Positions 58,445 to 59,551 of a DNA stretch of 59,551 nucleotides are shown piece by piece. The position numbers and the translations under genes were made by a program. The stretch is from assembly GCF_001690655.1 (NCBI RefSeq), contig NZ_LZHQ01000017.1, positions 1-59,551 of the forward strand, read 5' to 3'. Origin of the DNA: Gilliamella sp. Occ3-1 (GTDB lineage: Bacteria; Pseudomonadota; Gammaproteobacteria; Enterobacterales; Orbaceae). Below the pieces are notes generated by a model that was given only the letters and a program-made list of their open reading frames with translations, did not search any database and was not told the origin of the DNA. Position 1 is the stretch's first letter. Every line of letters starts with the position of its first letter.

Positions 58445-59328
58445 TTATTTTAATTGATTAAAATGCTCATCTAAACAAGATCTTAATTGATCATGATCTG
58501 TTACTATATATTCTAATGTTGTTGACAACGATGAATGCCCTAATAGCTCTTTTACTAATGTTACATTCCGATCAGGGTGTTTCATCAAATTTGTTGCTAA
58601 TGTATGTCGAAATCGGTGAGGACTAACTTTAACATTGCAAACTTTTGATAATCGCTGAAAAAATGAATCTATTCGATCAAAATTCATTTCTTTGTAAAAA
58701 TCACATTTATCATTTTTAAAATGATAAATATTAAATAGCTGCATGGTTGGTTTTTTATTTAACATTTTTAATTGTTTCTTTAATTCAACAATATCGCGAA
58801 AAACATCGTCAATTAGTGGAATTTCTCGTTCGTTATGAGTTTTCGAGCCCTCTTCTCTTAAAAAAAGTTTTTTATCTTTATCATTAATATCACAAATACG
58901 AATATGCAACAATTGATTACGTCGAATACCCGTATACTGCAAAATTTTAATCAGTGTTATCCAAAATTGGGCGGGATAACAAAAATCTCTTGGTGATTCT
59001 TTTAGCTGTTTTTCTTTAAGAAAACTTAAACAAATATCAATATCTGCTTGTGATATAGTCTTTTTAGCTTTCTTTCCTGGTTTTATTAACATCTTATCAA
59101 ATGGATTTTTTTTTGAATAACTAAGCCTTGTTCTATACCAAATCCCATTAACGCTTTAAAATGACGACAATAACTATTCCACGTTACATGTTTACATTGT
59201 CTGACCTCCAAAATATGGCTTCTAAAGTTTGATACTGTTTTATGGTTAATTGAGTTAATATTTGTAAAATCACTATTAAAAAATCGAGTAAATGCTTCAA
59301 TATACCTTCTATAATTATAGATAGTTTT
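58445..59328 (-). pseudogene. Tyrosine site-specific integrase, frameshifted and cut by an IS
   Basis: The C-terminal catalytic part is intact and readable from an ATG at 59092: TGIRRNQLLHI (Arg), HRFRHTLATNL (His-x2-Arg), LLGHSSLSTTLEYI (His and Tyr). Upstream, the SAM-like core-binding domain (YNYRRYIEAFTRFFNSDF..., ...KHVTWNSYCRHFKALMGFGIEQGLVI) is in another frame; the frames meet at a run of nine A at about 59106-59114, and ten (or seven) would fuse them. The N-terminus is lost where the IS3 element begins at 59329. The gene is probably dead. It lies next to the tRNA-Ile2 fragment, so it is the likely integrase of that island. Confidence 0.8.
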
Positions 59329-59551
59329 GTAAATACCCCAAACTTAATACACAACTCACGTAGAAAATTAAGCTGCCTGTTTTAATGTTTTATACTCGAT
59401 CGGCGTCATATTATTTAGTGCTTCATGAGGCCTTTCGGTGTTATAAATCGTTAACCATTCTTCGGTTATTCTCCTTGCTTGCGCTAGGTTGTTAAAAAGA
59501 TATAAATCTAACACTTCAGTTCGATAAGTCCGATTAAATCGTTCAATGTAA
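59329..59551 (-). mobile_element. 3' end of an IS3-family insertion sequence (continues beyond window)
   Basis: The outer end starts TGTAAATACCCCAAACTTAAT at 59329 and is an imperfect inverted match to the element end at 229. The OrfB C-terminus reads inward. It has inserted into the integrase gene. The rest of the element lies outside the window. Confidence 0.75.
59368..59551 (-). CDS. IS3-family transposase OrfB, C-terminal end (partial)
   Basis: The last 60 residues of OrfB are visible: YIERFNRTYRTEVLDLYLFN, then ARRITEEWLTIYNTERPHEAL and NNMTPIEYKTLKQAA, with stop at 59368-59370. The F.RTYR.EVLD and W...YN..RPH..L patterns are the end of the DDE rve domain of IS3-family transposases. It is most likely the same family as the OrfA at 1-156; both read on the minus strand. 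Confidence 0.85.
   Translation of the reverse strand, partial: YIERFNRTYRTEVLDLYLFNNLAQARRITEEWLTIYNTERPHEALNNMTPIEYKTLKQAA

Overview
This is a 59.5-kb AT-rich chromosomal segment of a gammaproteobacterium. Nearly every housekeeping protein looks enterobacterial (YbiT, RhlE, UvrA, KdgK, the full His operon, CysB-TopA, MatP). The base composition and the mix of enteric-like genes with degraded accessory genes suggest Orbaceae, for example a Gilliamella-type insect-gut symbiont; that is inference from composition and protein similarity only. Two perfect 13-bp matS sites plus the gene for their binding protein MatP suggest that the window lies in the replication-terminus domain.

Layout. 1-0.8 kb: start of an IS3-family element and a decayed orfB. 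0.8-5 kb: ybiT, the yefM-yoeB toxin-antitoxin pair with its operator, a frameshifted yggL, rhlE. 5-10.7 kb: loose accessory DNA with a dead NikA-like gene, a dead and an intact secreted endonuclease/exonuclease/phosphatase-family gene, small secreted or zinc-ribbon proteins, tRNA-Cys, a YiiX-like protein and a lipoprotein. 10.8-19 kb (minus strand): truC, ybhA, recR, plsY, LexA-boxed uvrA, and a kdgK/YhcH sugar-acid pair. 19.4-24.3 kb: ribE, crcB, sulA with two abutting LexA boxes, a LysR/DoxX divergent pair with a Fur-like box, and an isochorismatase-fold hydrolase divergent from an Lrp-type regulator. 24.4-31.7 kb: complete hisLGDCBHAFI operon with a six-histidine leader peptide and attenuator. 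31.8-37.8 kb: cysB, topA, matP and a YtcJ-like amidohydrolase. 37.9-41.8 kb: a fructose-type PTS EIIA/EIIBC pair, an APC amine/amino-acid permease and a stand-alone HPr with a Gram-positive-like Ser46 region.

41.9-51.5 kb is the most unusual block. It is a minus-strand run that contains the four genes related to E. coli ynbABCD (CDP-alcohol phosphatidyltransferase, CdsA-like cytidylyltransferase, lipase-methyltransferase fusion, PAP2-dual-specificity phosphatase fusion) plus an extra small membrane protein. It lies just downstream of a 1424-residue protein with two BadF/HgdC-type ATPase modules and a DUF2229/HgdB-like region. Together the ynb genes could build, dephosphorylate and remodel a phospholipid outside the standard pathway (inference). 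Then come queH and an efflux set of HlyD plus two ABC-2 permeases with no ATPase.

56.4 kb to the end is an integrative-element boundary: an orphan SIR2-like (NAD-binding, defence-type) gene whose C-terminus has been frameshifted by a 20-bp tandem duplication, an IS3 orfA remnant, the 3' half of a tRNA-Ile2(CAU) gene that looks like an att site, and a tyrosine integrase broken by a poly-A frameshift and by an IS3 insertion. The same IS family, in the same orientation, is entered at both ends of the window. Three copies of a ~40-bp intergenic palindromic repeat (17.0, 32.8, 51.6 kb) are also present.
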